Positions 59,870 through 64,000 of a stretch of 64,000 nucleotides of DNA are shown one piece after another. Both the position numbers and the translations under genes were made by a program. Under the pieces are notes generated by a model. That model was not told the DNA's origin, did not search any database, and saw only the letters and a list, made by a program, of their open reading frames with translations. Source of the stretch: Nymphaea colorata (lineage: Eukaryota > Streptophyta > Magnoliopsida > Nymphaeales > Nymphaeaceae); NCBI RefSeq assembly GCF_008831285.2, contig NC_045140.1:6053528-6117527 (forward strand), written 5' to 3'. The first letter of the stretch is position 1. Each line of letters starts with the position of its first letter.

Positions 59870-62800
59870 TACATATTTATGTGCATTAATATTACGGTGC
59901 TAGTTGTGTCACTTGCGCATGATTCTTTGGCGGGCTGTCACATCTAGATAGAACGCACCACGGCCAATGGTGCCATTATTTGACCTTGAGTGGATGCCAA
60001 ATCCAGCCGTATACTTGTGCAACCAAGTTGGCTTCCCAATTGCACGTCTTTCCATGAAATTAGTTGCAAAGAAGATTCGGGTTGTCTTGGATGGCATGGA
60101 TATGCTCCTCTTTTTGCATTAAACACTCGAAGCAACTGGTTTAAGAGACGAGCAAGGAGTGAACGGGGAATAGTTTTACACACCAGCCAAAGCTTGACCT
60201 TTGTGACAGAAGAATTTCAGTACTCGTCCTTTCATGCTGACCGTCTAGCCCTTCTAACATGGGTAAAATGTTCTCTTGCTGTTCCTTTTCTTGTAGTATC
60301 AAACACGCTCTAAGGTAGACGAGAATGGATTTAATTCAACTTCATACTGACCTGATTCAAATCCAATTCCTTCAGCATCGTGCCCCTTTGCATTGAGCAC
60401 GACCCTGGTCGATCTCCACTCTTTTTTTTTTTTTCCATTTACTGGACATGTTCATATCTCCGCAGTGGGAATGTTCCCCAATAATTGAGTTAAAACCAAA
60501 GGTCTTTTGGTCAAATTTGATCAATGTCCTTGCAAAAAACAATATCTTGAAAACGATATAAAATTTAAAAAACCAATAGTGCAGAACAAGATGAATTTGT
60601 TCAACATTAACAAGTACATGTACAACACACGTATGTGCATCAGTTCGATTAAACGTGCTGCTTTATGGGATCCCTTGAATCCTCTACTCCCTTGCCAAAA
60701 TCTTAAATGAAAAGGGATGTCTTTTCTTAAATAAAAAAAAGTAATCATTTGGTAACAAAGGTAGCCAATGATTTCAATTTTCTTTGAAATCAATTAACTA
60801 TATATATATATATATATATAATATTGCAAGAGGTGCAGTAAGCCACTAAAAACCATGGTCAAACAACTGGTTGTCGTAAATGCACTTTTTAAAATGGTAT
60901 TTAGAAACTCCAAATAAAAAAAATAATCAACTGGACGCAAGGCAGCCGGCTGATTTCAAGTTCCAATGTGAGGAAGGTGTCGAAGCGATGTAGATGGCAA
61001 ACTGCATGTCCCAAGCATGATCTCAGGATCTGATAATGTCAATATCAGACATTTAATTAGGTTTACTACGCTATCGGCCTTGGTGGTTAGTTTTTGGAAA
61101 CAAATATTTTAAGCATTCGTGCTCTCTCTATGCAGAGTACCGATTATCGTGGACATTGATACGTTTTTTAATCTGTTTGAGATATTGTAGACATATTGTC
61201 TTCAAAATAGTCGGCATTCTTTCTTCTTCTTCTCTTCATGCTTATTATTAAATCAAGTAAACTATTCCGATGCGTGAGCACGATGCCTGGTAAAGCTGAA
61301 GTTTCTTGTTTACATTTGCTCTTTCCCCTCCCTCATATAATCCGAGGCACAGTAATGAATATTTGCTGGAAAAGTTTAGCACAGCAATTTTATAATCATA
61401 TACATCAAGAATAATTCGGGTAGCTTTCCAATTTTATTATCATAAACATAAAGCTCGGGCACATTCCGGGTGAGTGGTAGAGAGCTGAAACTCCCTCAAG
61501 AAAGACACAAAGAATAATGAGATGGACAACATTCTTGTTGTGCATTATTTTTACCAACACACGCAGCATGCACTCAGATACATCAATATTTATTAATTGC
61601 TTAAGATCAAGAACCTGTAATTCACATACATATGCATGCACAGCCGGACACGCGCATGTATAAAGTGGATTAAATAAATATAAATTGTGTGCATATCTAT
61701 TATGCGTCAGATCGACTACTTGGCTGATGGCTTCCTTCGTGCCATAATGTGTAAAGTTGCCTTTTCTAAAATAGTTAAAAATGTCCATTGTCTACCAAGT
61801 TAATCGAGGGATCCATAATTAGTGGCACATAGTTTTTATATTTATTTAATTCATATATTTCAGAAATATTAGGTATTGATTAAGTGAATGTGAAAACTAC
61901 ATACACAGATTATACACAGATAATAGATTATGAGTCACCTACCTAATTCGATTGATCGCTCATAACACATACGTGTAAATTTACTTTTCAAATTCATTTC
62001 CCTTTTTGAAAACTAACTTCATATGTTGTATATATACTGTGAATAATCAATTATGCTGATTATCTCTATATATATATATGTGCCAAACTTAAGCATAACA
62101 TATTTGTCCTTAGTTTTTTTTAAATGTTTCGCATAGATTCGACATGAAAATCAATTGACACTGTCCATTCTCTCTCGCTCTCTCTATATTTTATGCAATT
62201 AATCTTTTTCTGTCGGGACTGTTCCAAGATAAAAATCAAACCACCACTGCTAGATTTTCTCTCTCGAAACTAACCATAGTTAATGGTCACCGGTGGACCG
62301 TTGGGCGGTCCCAGTGCCAAAGCCTTTGTCAGGATCACAGTCTCTGTCTCTCACATATTTTGGTCCCCTCATGCACGCCCACGCCTCGACATTACGCGCT
62401 TTCAAAATCCAGTGCTATGCTGCAGGCACGCCGTGGATATCGGACTCTCACAATCCACGCAATCTGGATCTTTTAGTCCTCTATATATATATATATATAT
62501 GTGAAGCTTGCTTCCACAGACACGCCAACTACTCAGTTGGGCCGTCCATGCCGACAGCCTATACATATTTCATTAAAAGGAAGAAAAAAGAACCTTGGGA
62601 GAGAGAGACCAACTGATGCCCCTCTCCTGCCGGAAAAGGAAGCACCGGGGACGACGTCGGCGAAGGAGGGCCATCAACCTCCCCTTTCGCCGTCGGCTCG
62701 AAAAGAACACCGGTTGGAGGAAAGAACTGAAAATCTCTTGAGGTCCGTCTCATCACAACAATCCAATACATTGTTTTGGGGGTTGCAATTAAACAAACTG

Positions 62801-64000
62801 TCCGATACAATGTCACGTATATATGTATATATAGATAAAGACTGAGAGAGTACGTGTAACTCATAACTACTAATTCATAACTACTTGGATAAGAAACAAA
62901 AAAAAGAAAGTGATTTTTACAAAACTGCATTAAAAATTATTTTAAACAAAAGGTGAACCTTCTAATATGTATGTATGTAAACATTACTTTAATACAAACC
63001 ACGTTTTACTTGATGTTAATTTTATCAAAAAATTGATCTTTTTACCATAAAAGCTTTGACGTTACAAAAGGAGTTCAATTTTTACTTATTATAAAAACAT
63101 CATTAAAGTAAAAAATGACTAAATTAATGTAGATTTATCAACAAATTACTCTTAAATCATATCTATAAAATTAGATTGCAAAAAAAAAAAATCGCTTGAT
63201 AATTAATTTTAATAAATCTGTTTTTGTTGTTGTTGTCATCTATGTATCCAAATGGTTTGATATTTACCAATTTTGTTTTATACATATGCCACAACTCTCA
63301 GTCAGTTTATTGGACCACCTGTGGCGGGTCTCTCCAGATTCGCGTCGAATCAAAAGATTTGGTCCCTCCAACGTCCTTTTCCTTCAGATCTCCGTGCCTC
63401 CTCCAACCGTACAAGCTAGTATCCGAGATCCAATATTTTTTTCCTCTTTTCATGAAACACGCTCACGGGTCCGTCCATAGATACCTACAATCCAACTCCT
63501 TTGACATTTTGAACGTTCCCCTTTGCATGCTCCCAATAATTGCCATACTTTCTTCTCATTATGTGAACCTTTAACCTCCGCCCTTTTCCTTCCATTATAT
63601 TAATTCAGTTTACTTTGACAGATGATTTCATGATTCGACAACTAATGATGTCTATATCATATAATATATTTGAATGGTGTTATATATTAAGATTTGCCTA
63701 CTCCCAACTTGCATATTTAAAAAGATAAAAAGCCAACAAAAAATCTGCCTTCCGATGTTCTTTTTAACTATTGAAATCGACAATTATAATAATTTGGCTT
63801 CGAGTATAGATGATTTTCTTGTTGCCCATAGATAGTTATCTAGTAGAAAATGAAATTCAAGCAATTATCGAATTCAAGCAATCATCTTTTCACCAGGCAG
63901 CAACGCAGTTCTGAGTTTCAATGACAAAGAAATAAGAAAAAATGAATCATTGTTCTCCTTTGATCTAGAATTTTTTTTCTTTGTTCTTGTTATGTGATGA
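59870..64000. other. Intergenic, no supported gene
   Basis: Open frames at 59909-60313, 60507-60793, 61405-61788, 62283-62930 and 63196-63574 overlap each other on opposite frames or strands and show no domain. Small TA microsatellites lie at about 60800-60820 and 62482-62500. If a gene begins beyond 64 kb, part of this could be its promoter, but nothing shows that. Confidence 0.4.

Noticed and set aside
59909-60313. Pair of opposite frames of 62-107 codons
   Set aside because: No domain on either strand and no splice-linked neighbours.
1-64000. CRISPR arrays, operons, tRNA/rRNA genes, viral or defence islands
   Set aside because: None seen. The repeats are irregular transposon or microsatellite types and the genes are intron-containing plant genes.

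Overview
This window is nuclear DNA of a flowering plant. The evidence is AT-rich sequence, GT-AG introns, a phragmoplast kinesin-12, a plant bHLH subfamily with its conserved C-terminus, and a plant mobilome (L1-type LINE, Ty1/copia, CACTA, MITEs, tRNA-derived SINEs, long TA/GA microsatellites). I cannot name the species.

Three protein-coding genes are well supported. Each was rebuilt exon by exon, and every splice phase closes. (1) 4789-8531, minus: a 4-exon gene for a ~780-residue nuclear-looking protein of unknown function, with two perfect E2F-type sites ~170 bp upstream of its ATG. (2) 26704-35221, plus: a 16-exon KIN-12A/PAKRP1-type kinesin of ~1272 residues, with a perfect M-phase-specific activator (MSA) match upstream. 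(3) 38834-41340, minus: an 8-exon bHLH transcription factor of ~577 residues, bHLH62/bHLH78-like, with a GA-rich leader and a G-box about 1.1 kb upstream.

Layout. 1-4 kb: decayed LINE on the minus strand, endonuclease plus reverse transcriptase. 4.8-8.9 kb: gene 1. 9-12 kb: a short copia-like element with two ~269-bp direct repeats, an AT-rich repeat and a MITE. 12.6-20.1 kb: a degenerate Ty1/copia element on the minus strand, split in its RNase H domain by a 3.49-kb CACTA element with a TTT target duplication. 20-26 kb: intergenic sequence with small repeats. 26.2-35.4 kb: gene 2. 35.4-38.8 kb: intergenic. 38.8-41.4 kb: gene 3. 42.5-64 kb: no convincing gene, but a dense mix of MITEs, SINEs, GAGCTCGA-rich repeats, a copia integrase scrap and long microsatellites.

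No operon-like or defence-like novel system is visible. The points most worth following are the E2F/MSA cell-cycle signals on genes 1 and 2, the uncharacterised gene 1, the CACTA-in-copia nesting with an exactly recoverable empty site, duplications next to a kinesin splice acceptor, and several small repeat families that recur across the window.
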